From Glycine soja (taxonomy: Eukaryota > Streptophyta > Magnoliopsida > Fabales > Fabaceae): a DNA stretch of 64,000 nucleotides. The translations under genes and the position numbers were made by a program. Positions 34,367 through 45,893 of this stretch are shown here, piece after piece. The notes under the pieces were generated by a model that did no database searches, was not told the DNA's origin, and worked only from the letters and a program-made list of their open reading frames with translations. Position 1 is the first letter of the stretch, and each line of letters begins with the position of its first letter. The stretch spans positions 35,154,827 through 35,218,826 of the forward strand of contig NC_041019.1 of the NCBI RefSeq assembly GCF_004193775.1. Reading direction: 5' to 3'.

Positions 34367-36106
34367 TGTCGGAACCTACCCTTCGGCGGGAGGGTGATGC
34401 ATGACTCGCGGGTGCGTGTTCCAAGAAAGGAATACGCGCGGAGTCGCCACCAACGTTTATTTGAGGAAAACGTCGGAAAAACCGGAAAAGACGTGATCTA
34501 CGAACTTTAAGTGAAAGGTTCAGGAGTTGTATTTACGCACGGGGAAGGTATTAGCACCCCACGCGTCCGTCACAAGAGACGGCAGCCTTTAATTAAATGT
34601 ACAAACATGACTTCAATTTTTATGTTCCCTATTACGTCTTTATTTCTTTTTGTACTTTTTATACTTTTTATCTTTTTGTGGTCGACGAGGGGGTTTCCCT
34701 TGCTCCTACGTATTCCTTAATTGCGATAAGGAAATCAGACCTACGTAGTTCTTTGTGAACAAAAATGTTTGATTAAGTTGTTTTTATCCCTTTTTGCAAG
34801 ATATGTTTTTGTTTGAATGAAAGTTTTATTGAAGGCGTTGGACTGTTAAACAAACTTTCGATTCTTTTGAAAAGAGAGAAGGCATTTAAGGCATTGGACC
34901 ATTTAATGTTCTTTTTATTTTTTGAAAGCGGTAATAAAATTACATGTTGATTTTAGGCCTTTAGAAATCTACCCTTAACTAATAAAAACGGAAAAGACCA
35001 TTCCAAGGCTTTGGACCTTTGAAAATGGCCTTTTAGGCGATGACAAAAAGTTTGGTTTATGAATTTGATTTTAGCCTTAGTTTCACTTTGGTTATTTAGT
35101 GGATTCGATTAAGAAAGGAAAATCCCAAAGAGAAACGTCCGATTGATTTTTTTTGTTTCATTTTACTAAAAGATATTTTTGATTATTAAGAAAGGCTTTG
35201 GTTTCCAACGTGGTTATGGCGTGACCGAATGGTCGGATTTCATTTTAAACGAAATTAACGGATATTACAATTCAAACGATCGGTGGAAATTTATTTTATT
35301 TTGGATTTAGGCGAGAAAATGACTTAAGCAAATGACTAAAGCACGTCAAAAGGGGGTACGGAAAGTAAATGACATGAAAATAAAAGCACGTAAAAACAAA
35401 TGAGGACCACTAAGGGTACATAGAATGAATTGAAAAGTTCGGTTTCGGAAACTTACCGGTTGAAGACCGAAGAACGATGAAGAACGAACGAAGAATGTCG
35501 ACGAACGGCTGAAAATCTTCGCGAAAATCCCCACAGAAACGTTACGAAAGTGCCTCGGCTCGGATTTTCTTCACGGAACCAATTTTTTTCACTAATTTCA
35601 AGTGATTCTAGAATTACCAGGAGGGCTGAACGAAATTCCTCTTCACTTCTCCCCCTATTTATAGGAAAATGGGGGAGATTCTTGCCACCCAGCTCGCCCA
35701 AGCGAGCAAGGTGGCTTCCTCCAGAAGCAACCGCCTTCTGGAGGAATCTTCTGGAGGGCCCAAGTGGGCCTGGTTGCTATTTGCACCCCCATTTTTACTA
35801 AATACACCCCTGCCCTTTTTTTGGTGATTCTTTTTCCGTAAAGTTACGGAAACTTATGAATTTCATAACGATACTTGTTTTCTTTCCGTAATGTTACGGA
35901 ACCTTGCGGATTACATAATCATCCCCTTTTTGACTTACGGAATGTTACGGAACCTCACGAATTGTGCAACGATGCTTCCTTTTGAGTTCCGGCATGTCAT
36001 GGAACTTCACAAATTGCTTGACGATGGGTGCCAAGTACCTCAAAATGGTCAAATGAAAGTTGCATGCCACCAAGCAAAGGTCCCCGGACGAAATTAGGGT
36101 ATGACA
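34367..36106 (-). mobile_element. 5' LTR of Ogre B
   Basis: The 1740-bp LTR begins (minus strand) TGTCATACCCTAATTTCGTC at 36106 and ends GGTTCCGACA at 34367. Its terminal GGTTCCGACA differs from the usual GGTTGCGACA. It carries the CCGTAA/TTACGG motifs (about 35830-36000), the TCTGGAGG hairpin, TATA at 35656-35663 and the double-TACGTA block (about 34700-34750). The sequence beyond 36106 is a copia gag, showing insertion of B into that element. Confidence 0.92.
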
Positions 36107-36358
36107 GAGATCATACTAGATTCTTCTCCTATCTTCTTTTGTCCACTTATCTCTAGGTTTTTGGGTTGCAGTGCTTGTGCTTACATCTACTATAGTGGGT
36201 ATGTGTGGTCCTATTTCTATTGCCTCCCAAATATTTAGATCTATGGCTTCAATGAATATCTGCATACGGGTTTTCCAATAATGGTAACCCTCACCATTGA
36301 AAATGGGTGGTCTGTGAATGGAATTTCCTTCAGGAAACAAGGGATTTGAAGAGGCCAT
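36107..36358 (-). pseudogene. Ty1/copia gag N-terminal fragment
   Basis: ATG at 36358 starts MASSNPLFPEGNSIHRPPIF, followed by NGEGYHYWKTRMQIFIEAID. This is typical of plant copia gag N-termini in legumes. It is cut by the LTR of Ogre B at 36106 after about 80 codons. The start codon lies about 35 bases past the primer-binding site. Confidence 0.85.
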
Positions 36359-36391
36359 GAATCTTGAAGTTGTTAGACTTTCTACAAGATA

Positions 36392-36406
36392 CCTGCTCTA
36401 ATACCA
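36392..36406 (-). promoter_or_regulatory. Copia primer-binding site (initiator Met tRNA type)
   Basis: Minus strand reads TGGTATTAGAGCAGG, one mismatch from the usual complement of the initiator methionine tRNA 3' end. It lies two bases inside the LTR end at 36409. Confidence 0.88.
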
Positions 36407-36408
36407 CT

Positions 36409-38087
36409 TGTTGGATCAAGTGGCCTCAAAATAATTAAGAAGGGGGGGGGGGTTGAATTAATTATTCCTAAATCTTTACTAATTAAAAATTTACTCTTCT
36501 AAGGCTTTTACTATGTTGTTAAGAGAATAAGGAGTAGAAGAGAAACTTAACCGAAAGTAAAAGCGGAAATTAAAATGAACAGCGAAAAGTAAAAGAGCAG
36601 GGAAGAAGGAGACAAACACACAAGAGTTTTTATACTGGTTTGGCAACAACCCGTGCCTACATCCAGTCCCCAAGCGACCTGCGGTCCTTCAGATTTCTTT
36701 CAACCTTGTAAAAATCCTTTTACAAGCAAAGATCCACAAGGGATGTACCCTCCCTTATTCTCTTTGAACCTAGTGGATGTACCCTCCACTAGAACTGATC
36801 CACAAGAGATGTACCCTCTCTTGTTCTCAGTCAACAACCCAAGTAGATGTACCCTCTACATGTACCACAAAGGATGTACCCTCCAATGTGTTAAGACAAA
36901 AATCTCAAGCGGTTGAACCTTTGATACTTTGTGAACGGGGATACAAAAGAATTCTCAGGCGGTTAGTCCTTTGAAAACTTTTGTATAAGGGAAAGGGAAG
37001 AATCAAAAGAATTCTCAAACAATGTCATTTTGAATTCTTTGACAAGGGAGAAGGGAGACACAAAAGAATTCAGGTGGTTAGTCCTTTGTTCTTTTGGAAA
37101 AGGGAGAAGAGAGACACAAAAAGAATTCAGATGGTTAGTCCTTGGCGAATTCTTTTTGGCAAAGGGAGAAGAGATTAAAAAGAATGAATAGCACAAGTTT
37201 TCAAGGTTTAGAAAACCAGAAAACTTTGGAAAGCTTTTGGCACAAAGAAGAAGAAGTTCAAAGAGATTCAAGGCTTGTAAAGGATTGTATAAGATTAATT
37301 GGATTGATATAAAATGCAAAACAAAGCCTTGCTTTTATAGATTCTTCATGTCTGGTCAAGAGGACCATTTAGTAGAGTTATGACTTTTAGAAAAACTTAA
37401 AACCAATTTGAAATAGTCAAAAACCATTTGAAGAGTTACATCTTTTGATTTATTCAGAAACAATCACTAGTAATCGATTACCAAATCAGTGTAATCGATT
37501 AGACAAGGCTTTTATGTGAAAGGATGTGACTCTTCACATTTGAATTTGAATTTCAACGTTCAAAGGCATTGGTAATTGATTACCAAAACATTGTAATCGA
37601 TTACAGCTTTTTTTAAATCAATTGGAACATTGTAAATTCATTTGAAAACTTTTTCAAATTCATTTTGCTATAGGTAATCGATTACAACAATCTGGTAATT
37701 GATTACCAGAGAGTAAAAACTCTTTGGTAAACATGTTATGAGAAAAATCCATGTGCTACTCAGTTTTTGAAAAAACCTTTTCATACTTATCTTGATTAAG
37801 TTTTCTCTTGATTCTTGAATCTTGAGTCTTGAATCTTGATCTTGATTCATGGAAGTTTAATCCTTGAATCTTGAAGTGTTCTTGATTCTATCTTGAACAT
37901 CTCGAACTCATTCTTTCTTGATTCTATCTTGAACATCTTGAACTCATTCTTTGATTGACCTTTGTGCTTTTTGTCATCACCTTTGTTATCATCAAAACAT
38001 CTTTGAATCATTCTTGATTCATCATAAAGCTTTGCTTCTATAGGCTCCTTGATTATTGTTAGCACATGATCGTTTTGATGGCCCACA
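36409..38087 (-). mobile_element. 5' LTR of a Ty1/copia element
   Basis: The end nearest gag is firm: minus strand ...TGATCCAACA at 36409, followed by the primer-binding site. The other end is placed at TGTGGGCC (minus) at 38087, because sequence after it is Ogre C leader. It contains a G-run (36440-36451), several GATGTACCCTC repeats (36735-36880) and TAATCGATTACC-type palindromic motifs (37470-37710). The internal region beyond the first ~250 bases is missing because Ogre B is inserted there. Confidence 0.78.
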
Positions 38088-38357
38088 TAATTAGGAACCG
38101 CTAAGGCGCTTGTATTTTTGCTTTAATTTTGACAAGATGAACATTTTTGTTCCTTAATAAAAATGAGTTTGGCTTAATCCTATGTCTTTGCTCAAAATTC
38201 TGCGCGAGTCCAATACTTCGACAACTTATCTTTAGCATGCATTCATGTTTAGTTCTTAGTCGCATTACTCACTGCATTTTTGTTCTTTCGACCGTAAAAC
38301 ACCATAACTAAACACGCTTTAAGGCACCCCTATCGAACCTGTTCCAAAACTAGAGTT
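38088..38357 (+). other. Ogre C leader fragment before gag
   Basis: The sequence resembles the ~150 bases before gag in B and H (CGCATTACTCACTGCATT, ACTAGAGTTATGGG). The rest of C's 5' side lies beyond the copia insertion. Confidence 0.65.
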
Positions 38358-38692
38358 ATGGGTGAAATAGAATTATTGCAAGAACAAATGAAGGCCGATA
38401 TGGAGGCCTTGAAGGATCAAGTGGCTTCCATGATGGAAGTCATGTTAAGCATGAAGAGAATGATGGAAAACAATGTGGCCGCAGTTGCCGCCACTACCAC
38501 CGCCGCTGAGGTGGTCCCTACCCATCCCTCTACCATAAACCAAGCGAACCAACCCATCCCAGGCATGGTGGGACAAGGAGGAGAGGTGTTGGGCAGCACC
38601 GGTGGTCCACACATGGGGCATAATAGGAATGCTTACCCCCTAATTATACGCCGCCTACCATGCACATGCCCAATGAGAATGCTAATCATGCC
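38358..38692 (+). pseudogene. Ogre C gag, N-terminal part
   Basis: ATG begins MGEIELLQEQMKADMEALKD, matching the gag starts of B and H. The frame is open until the Athila insertion at 38693; the last in-frame residues before it diverge after NRNAYP because of a small frameshift. The coding sequence resumes at 48571. Confidence 0.82.
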
Positions 38693-39866
38693 TGATGTGT
38701 CATTGTTTTCTCCTATTTCTTAACCCTTTTTGTCACCAATTTAATTACTCAATAACTCTAATTGTCAAATTTATTATTCAGTTTTATCAATTGGGCCCAC
38801 TTGACTAATTTGGTGTTTTTAATTCAATTTCAGGATAATTATAAGCAATTGGGCTGAGCCAGGTTGGACTTGAAGAGAGATGACAATTTTATTAGATTTC
38901 ATCTAATTTCATTTTATTGCGTTCAGTTTTCATTTAGTATTTTTATTTCGTTTTAGGCCAAAATAATGTAATAGGGCCCAGTGACTTTGAGTGACCCTTA
39001 TAAATAGTAGCCTTGGGATTCGTGTAAAGTCTATTCTATTATTGAGGAGAAAATACCCAAGCTGAGTGCATGGAATTTTAGGGTTTTGTGTTTTTAGCTT
39101 TGTATTACTGCTCACGTGAATACATTTTCCATTTTTCTGCTTCTAATTGCAATTTCGTTTTTGTTCCTTCTTCTGACTTTAGTTTCGTTTTTGTTTTTTG
39201 CCTTTAGCTTCATTTACGTTTTCTGCCTTTAGCTTCATTTACGTTTTCTGCCTTTAGCTTTATTTACGTTTCTGCTTCTAGTTTCATTTACGTTTTCTGC
39301 TTTTGTTGAACTTATGGAAGGCTAAATTTCTAGTGTTGTTTCCCTCTGAGGATGAAGCGTAACTCTCTTTGAGGTTCTGTTTTTAATGTTGCTCTCCTAT
39401 TGGTTTTCCCTTCGCCAATTAACCCACATGTGTTTTGTTAATTTGTGCATGCTTCGTGTTCGATTAATTGCCTCTGTGCTTAAATTACGTTCGTGCTTAA
39501 TGAATAAGGGGTTAATTGGTGTATGTGTTGCTTAATCACATATTGACAACCCTAAATTGATTTTCGCTTAGTAAATTAAATTAGGGTTGGATTAAGTGGT
39601 TAACTGCCAGGGGTGAAATCCTCATAACCTAGGATAAGTCAATGGCTTCTGAATCAGAGGAAACAACACATTTTTAATACTATTAATTTTGTATTCCAAT
39701 CTGCGTGTTCTTAATTTCACAAAACAAACACACCCTTTAATTGTTACTGTTATAACGAAGCATATTATGAACATTTGGTTAGTCATGGCTCGTTGGGAAA
39801 CAACCTAGGATCACTTCCTAGTTACTGCATTCTAATGTTTATTTGATTCGGGTACGGCCTCGATCA
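38693..39866 (+). repeat. Athila 5' LTR
   Basis: Begins TGATGTGTCATT and ends GCCTCGATCA. TATAAATA is at 38999-39006, followed by a plausible RNA start region. A CTGCCTTTAGCTTCATTTACG-like unit is repeated about four times near 39180-39310; the 3' LTR has the same array. Confidence 0.93.
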
Positions 39867-39870
39867 AATT

Positions 39871-39888
39871 TGGCGCCGTTGCCGGGGA
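39871..39888 (+). promoter_or_regulatory. Athila primer-binding site (tRNA-Asp type)
   Basis: TGGCGCCGTTGCCGGGGA lies four bases after the LTR end. It is the usual Athila primer site, complementary to the 3' end of plant aspartate tRNA. Confidence 0.9.
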
Positions 39889-40930
39889 GCAGTGGTCCAA
39901 AAGTTCATAATAGCTAGTGATTCGTGCTTTGTGTTTAGTTGTTTTACGTTTAATTCTTTTGTTTAGTGTGTTCGTGTTGTGTTAGTGTGTTGTTTTGTTT
40001 TATTTGATGTTTTGTTTTGCAATTTAGTAGTACCCCTTGTTCAGTGCTTCCCCTATTTCAGTTTTATGTTTTGCTGAGAATAATGCTTAGTGACGGAATT
40101 AGAGACTGATTCTGTGTTACTGTTCACACAGCATTACATTAGTGACTGAATTAGTGACAACTGTTGACAATTTAATTGGCGATTTTTGTTTTGATAGTTA
40201 GGGTTGTTATTTTTGGCTGAATTTTGGTGTGGTAGGTTCTTTTGACTCATATTTTGTGTGAAAAATACCAGGAACACTTGTTGTGGCTAGATTTGAGAGA
40301 TTAAAAAAAATTTGAGAACTTGTATTTAACAAAACTTCAAACGACCATAACTTTCGCTCCAGGTATCAGAATGACTATTATTATACATGTATTTGGGGTA
40401 GAAAAAATTTTCCCATACCATGGCAACCTAGAAAAGCTCGGTTGAGGTCTCTAACTAGCCATAATCGCCTGTTTACTAGGTTTTTTTTTAATTTTTCAAG
40501 TTTTATTGTTTTATTTTTCTAAACTTTCCTTAGGTAGTTTCCATAGTTAGACTTTGAACTTTTGTCTGAAAATTTTTGTGCTATCTTTTCATGATTTTAG
40601 GGTGTTTCTCACAAAATTTTAGCTCATTTGGATATTGTTTGAGTATAGCTATAGTTTTAACCCACCTCTTTTGCCCTGTCTGAGAAACACATGAACTGCT
40701 GCATATAGTGCATGACTTGAGGCAATCCAGGTGACTTACAATCCTTTGATCCTGAAACAGATAGGACATTCATAGATTAGTTAGGCATAGTGTGCATCTT
40801 GATTACCCTGAACATTTTGTACCTTTTGAGCATCCTGAGCATTCTGTTATTGGTGAGTCTGAGCATTTTGTGGTTGGTAATTTTGAACATCCTGATTTTA
40901 AGCATTATAATTTTGAACATTCTAAAAATA
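39889..40930 (+). other. Athila 5' leader
   Basis: AT-rich noncoding sequence. The stretch 40801-40930 has repeated GAACATTT/GAGCATCC motifs just upstream of the gag ATG. No gene is seen. Confidence 0.65.
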
Positions 40931-43443
40931 TGGCTCAACCTCCACCTCGTGAGAGGACTCTAAGGGAAATGGTTACACCTGATTTCACTTATGAAAGCTT
41001 TTCAATACCCTGATGAGGATGTCCCATATGTTCTAAAACTGGACTGATCCACTTGTTGCCCAAGTTTCATGGTCTTGCAGGTGAAGACCCTCATAAACAT
41101 CTAAAAGAATTCCATATTGTCTGCTCCACCATGAAACATCCAGATGTCCTAGAAGATCACATCTTTCTGAAGGCCTTTCCTCATTCTTTAGAGGGAGTGG
41201 CAAAGGACTGGCTATATTACCTTGCTCCAAGGTCCATCACGAGCTGGGATGACCTTAAGAGAGTATTCTTAGAAAAAATTTTCCCTGCTTCTAGGACCAC
41301 GACCATCAAAAAGGATATTTCAGGCATTAGGAAACTTAGTGGAGAGAGCCTATATGAATACTGAGAGAGATTTAAAAAACTATGTGCCAGTTACCCTCAC
41401 CACCAGATTTCTGAGCAGCTTCTTCTCCAATATTTTTATGAAGGACTCAGTAACATGGAGAGAAGTATGATAGATGCTGCCAGTGGTGGAGCCCTTGGAG
41501 ACATGACCCCTGTTGAAGCTCGAAATTTAATAGAGAAGATGGCATCCAACTCCCAATAGTTTAGCACCAGAAGTGATGCTATAGTCATTAGAGGAGTGCA
41601 TGAGGTAGCCACAAACTCAGCTGCATCATCTGAAACTAAGAAGCTTGAAGGTAAACCAGACGCCTTGGTTAACCTGGTAACCCAACTGGCCATGAATCAA
41701 AAATCTGCACCTGTCGCAAGACTCTATGGTTTATGCTCCTCTGACGACCACTATATAGACCTTTGCCCTTCTGTGCAGCAATCTTGAGCAATTGAACAGC
41801 CTTAAGCTTATGTTGCAAACATCTACAATAGACCTCCTCAACCTTAGCAGCAAAATCAACCACAGCAGAACAATTATGACCTCTCCAGCAACAGATACAA
41901 TCCCGGATGGAGGAATCACCCTAATCTCAAATGGTCTAGCCCTCAACAACAACAACAGCAGCCTGCTCCTTCCTTCCAAAATGCTGCTGGTCCAAGTAGA
42001 CCATACATTTCTCCTCCAGTGCAACAACAACAACAACATCAACAGAGACAACAATCCACTACTGAGGCCCCTCCTCAACCTTCATGGGAAGAATTAGTGA
42101 GGCAAATGACAATATAGAACATGCAGTTTCAGCAGGAGACTAGAGCCTCAATTCAGAGTTTAACAAATCAGATGGGGCAGATGGCCACCCAGCTAAACCA
42201 AGCTCAATCACAAAACTCTAACAAGCTGCCTTCTCAATCTGTCCAGAATCCCAAAAATGTGAGTGCCATTATATTGAGGTCGGGAAAGCAGTATCAAGGA
42301 CCTCAACCAGTAGCATCTTCCTTATCTGCAAATGAACCTGCACAACCTCACTCTACTCCAGAAAAAGATGATGACAAAAATTTAAAGAGTAAGTTTCCTA
42401 ACAATTTCTATGCAGGCGAATTTTCTACTGGTAATTCTGACTTACAGCAGCAACATATCCCTCTCTCATTCCCTCAAAGAGCAATTTCCAACAAAAAAAT
42501 GGAAGAGGTAGAGAAGGAGATCTTGGAAACATTTAGAAGAGTAGAGGTAAACATACCTCTGCTGGATGCAATAAAGCAAATTCCAAGATATGCTAAATTC
42601 TTGAAAGAGTTGTGCACTCATAAGCGGAAGCTTAAAGGAAGTGAAAGAATTAGCATGGGCAGAAATGTCTCCGCATTGATTGGTAAATCTGTTCCCCAAA
42701 TCCCTGAAAAATGTAAGGATCCAGGTACATTTTGCATACCTTGTATTATAGGGAACAGTAAGTTTGACAATGGCATGCTAGATTTAGGAGCTTATGTTAG
42801 TGTTATGCCTATGTCTATTTTTAATTCTCTATCTCTTGGTCCTTTGCATTCAACTAATGTGGTGATTCATTTAGCTAATAGAAGTGTTTCCTATCCTGCT
42901 AGTTTGATAGAGGATGTCTTAGTTAGAGTTGGTGAACTGATTTTCCCTGTTGATTTTTATGTTTTGAATATGGAGGAGAGATTTTCTCAAGGATCAGTTC
43001 CCATCATTCTAGGCAGACCTTTTATGAAAACTGCTAGAACTAAGATAGATGTGTATGCAGGCACACTATCTATGGAGTTTGGTGATATAACTGTTCATTT
43101 TAATATTCTCGATGCTATGAAACACCCATCAGAAGATCTTTTTGTATTCCGTGCTGAAATAATTGACCATATTGTTGATGAATACATGACTGGTCTTCAT
43201 TCTAATCTGCATGATTGTCCCTCTTCATGCATTGAATCTGAATTTGTATTTCATCATATGTCTGAATTTGATGCTGAGAGTGAATCTGAATTTGATATTG
43301 ATTACATGTCTGGTGATGTTTTACCTCTTGAGATTGATTTTCTAGAGTCAGATAAAACTAACCATGCTTCAGGAAGTTCATATACCTTTGACTTTCTTTA
43401 TGAGGTGCAGGCTGAGAAACCATCTCTTTCTACCACTATCTAG
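40931..43443 (+). pseudogene. Athila gag-protease, broken
   Basis: The gag ATG at 40931 starts MAQPPPRERTLREMVTPDFT. A frameshift lies between about 41005 and 41050; after it one frame runs to the end of this region. The capsid core (LPKFHGLAGEDPHKHLKEFH, FPHSLEGVAKDWLYYL) resembles Retrotrans_gag. In-frame stops are at 41362-41364, 41557-41559, 41785-41787, 41803-41805, about 41845 and 42115-42117. A Gln/Asn-rich stretch precedes an open 440-codon segment (42121-43443). That segment holds the aspartic protease with its active-site motif (LDLGA) and the downstream ILGRPFM motif. The stop at 43441 is followed in the same frame by pol. Confidence 0.85.
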
Positions 43444-43458
43444 CCGGCCACACCAGAA

Positions 43459-45893
43459 TTGAAGCCTCTGCCATCAAATTTAAAATATGCTTACTTCGAT
43501 GATAGCAAAAGTTTTCCAGTAATTATATCTGCCTCCCTTGCTAATGAGCAAGAGGAGAAGCTGTTATCAGTTCTCAAGAAGCATAAGAAGGCTATAGGCT
43601 GGACCCTGACGGACATTCCTGGGACTAGCCCATCCACATGTATGCATCGGATAAATTTAGAGGATGAAGCTAAACCAGTAAGACAGCCATAGAGAAAACT
43701 CAACCCGGTGATTCTTGATGTAGTGAAGAAGGAGGCAACCAAGCTTTTGCAAGCTGGAATCATTTATCCTATCTCCGACAGCCAATGGGTAAGTCCCGTC
43801 CAGGTAGTCCCGAAAAAAACCGGCCTCACCGTGATAAAAAATGAGAAGGAGGAGTTGATTCCTACTCGGGTGCAGAACAGTTGGAGAGTCTGCATAAACT
43901 ATAGGAGGCTGAACCAGGTTACCAAAAAAGACCATTTTCCCCTACCATTCATTGACCAGATGCTTGAACGCATGGCAGGTAAATCTTACTACTGTTTCCT
44001 TGATGGTTTTTCTGGTTATATGCAAATCACTATTGCTCCTGAGGATTAGGAAAAGACCATATTCACTTGCCCCTTCGGCACTTTTGCCTATAGGAGGATG
44101 CCTTCTGCCTGTGCAATGCCCCTGGTACCTTCCAGCAGTGCATGAACAGTATTTTCAGTGATTTTTTAGAAAATTGCATAGAGGTGTTTATGGATGATTT
44201 CACTGTATATGGATTTTCTTTTGATGTTTGTTTGGATAGTCTGGAAAAGGTTTTGAATAGATGCATTGAAACTAACCTTGTTCTAAATTTTGAAAAATGT
44301 CATTTTATGGTTGAGCAAGGTATAGTTTTAGGCCACATTATTTCCAATAAGGGCATTGAAGTAGATCCTGCAAAAAATTTTGTTATTTCACAATTGCCTT
44401 ACCCCTCTTGCGTGCGAGAGGTGCGATCTTTTCTTGGTCATGCAGGATTCTACAGGCGCTTTATAAGAGATTTTAGCAAAGTAGCCTTTCCACTATCCAA
44501 CTTGTTGCAAAAGGAGGTGGATTTTGACTTTAATGATAAATGCAAAGAGGCTTTTGATTGCCTCAAAAGAGCCCTGACTACCACCCCCATCATCCAGGCA
44601 CCCGACTGGATAGCCCCTTTTGAGCTTATGTGTGATGCATCAAATTATGCATTGGGCGCTGTCCTTGCTCAGAAAATTGATAAATTGCCTAGGGTGATAT
44701 ATTATGCTTCTAGGACTTTAGATGCTGCCCAAGTGAATTATACTACTACTGAGAAAGAGCTACTAGCCCTAGTTTTTGCTCTTGAAAAATTTCATTCTTA
44801 TTTGCTTGGTACTCACATTATTGTTTATACTGACCATGCAACTCAAAAGTACTTGTTGAAGAAGGCCGATTCAAAGCCTAGGTTGATCCGATGGATGCTT
44901 TGGCTCCAAGAGTTTGACTTGGAGATCCATGATATTAGCGGAGCACAAAATTTAGTTGCTGATCATTTGAGTCGAATCGAGCGTGTGTCTGAAGAGGACT
45001 CACCCATTCAGGATGATTTCCCAGACGATCATTTGTATATATTGTATAGTATTTTTGATTATTTTTCTACTTCCTGGTTCACTAACATTGTAAATTATTT
45101 AGTTGCTTCTGTTTTTCCTCCCTTAGCATCTAAGGCTCAAAAAGATAAAATTAAAAGTGATGCTAAGCATTTTATTTGGGATGATCCCTACTTGTGGAAA
45201 TTGTGCAGTGATCAGGTCATTAGACGATGCATTCCAGATCATGAGACTAACTCAGTCCTGCAGTTCTGTCATTCTTCCGCACCGGGAGGTCATCTGGGTG
45301 TTCAAAGGCCAGCTTGCAAAGTCCTTGACTGTGGCTTTTATTGGCCCACCATCTTTAAAGATGCGTGGAAGACTTGTAGCACTTGTGAGCAGTGTCAGAG
45401 AGCAGGAAGTGCACTTACATGGCGACAACAAATGCCTCAGCAACCCATGCTATTCTGTGAGGTGTTTGATGTCTGGGGCATAGATTTCATGGGCCTTTTT
45501 CCTGTCTCTTTTGGTTATGTTTATATTCTCCTTGCAGTTGATTATGTTTCAAAATGGGTGGAAGCCAAGCCCACTAGAACTAATGATGCTAAGGTTGTTG
45601 TAGATTTTGTCAAATCTAATATGTTTTGCAGGTTTGGAGTAACTAAAGCAATCGTTAGTGATCAAGGAACCCATTTTTGCAACAAATCAATGCATGCCTT
45701 GCTTAAAAAAGTGCTATTGTATAATTCTAGGCTTGGACTCATGAGTGGTAAGTTGAGGTCTAAGTGGATTGGTCCTTTTGTTGTTACTAATTTTTTCCTT
45801 ATGGCACAATTGAGATCAAAAGTGACTCCACAAATAAGAGCTTCAAGGTCAATGGACACCGACTTAAGCCATTCCTCACAAACCCTTCTTTAG
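43459..45893 (+). pseudogene. Athila pol: reverse transcriptase, RNase H, truncated integrase
   Basis: The N-terminal reverse transcriptase half (43459-44110) has stops at 43690-43692 and 44047-44049. A one-base loss near 44105 shifts the frame. From 44142 a 583-codon frame continues with FMDD in [10 protein letters not shown], then RNase H ([24 protein letters not shown]). Integrase follows, with the zinc finger (GGHLGVQ, then CSTCEQC) and two catalytic Asp (WGIDFMG and SDQGTHF). The frame then jumps from LLKK to a C-terminal VLLYNSRLG segment, so the part carrying the catalytic Glu is missing. The element cannot make active integrase. Confidence 0.9.
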
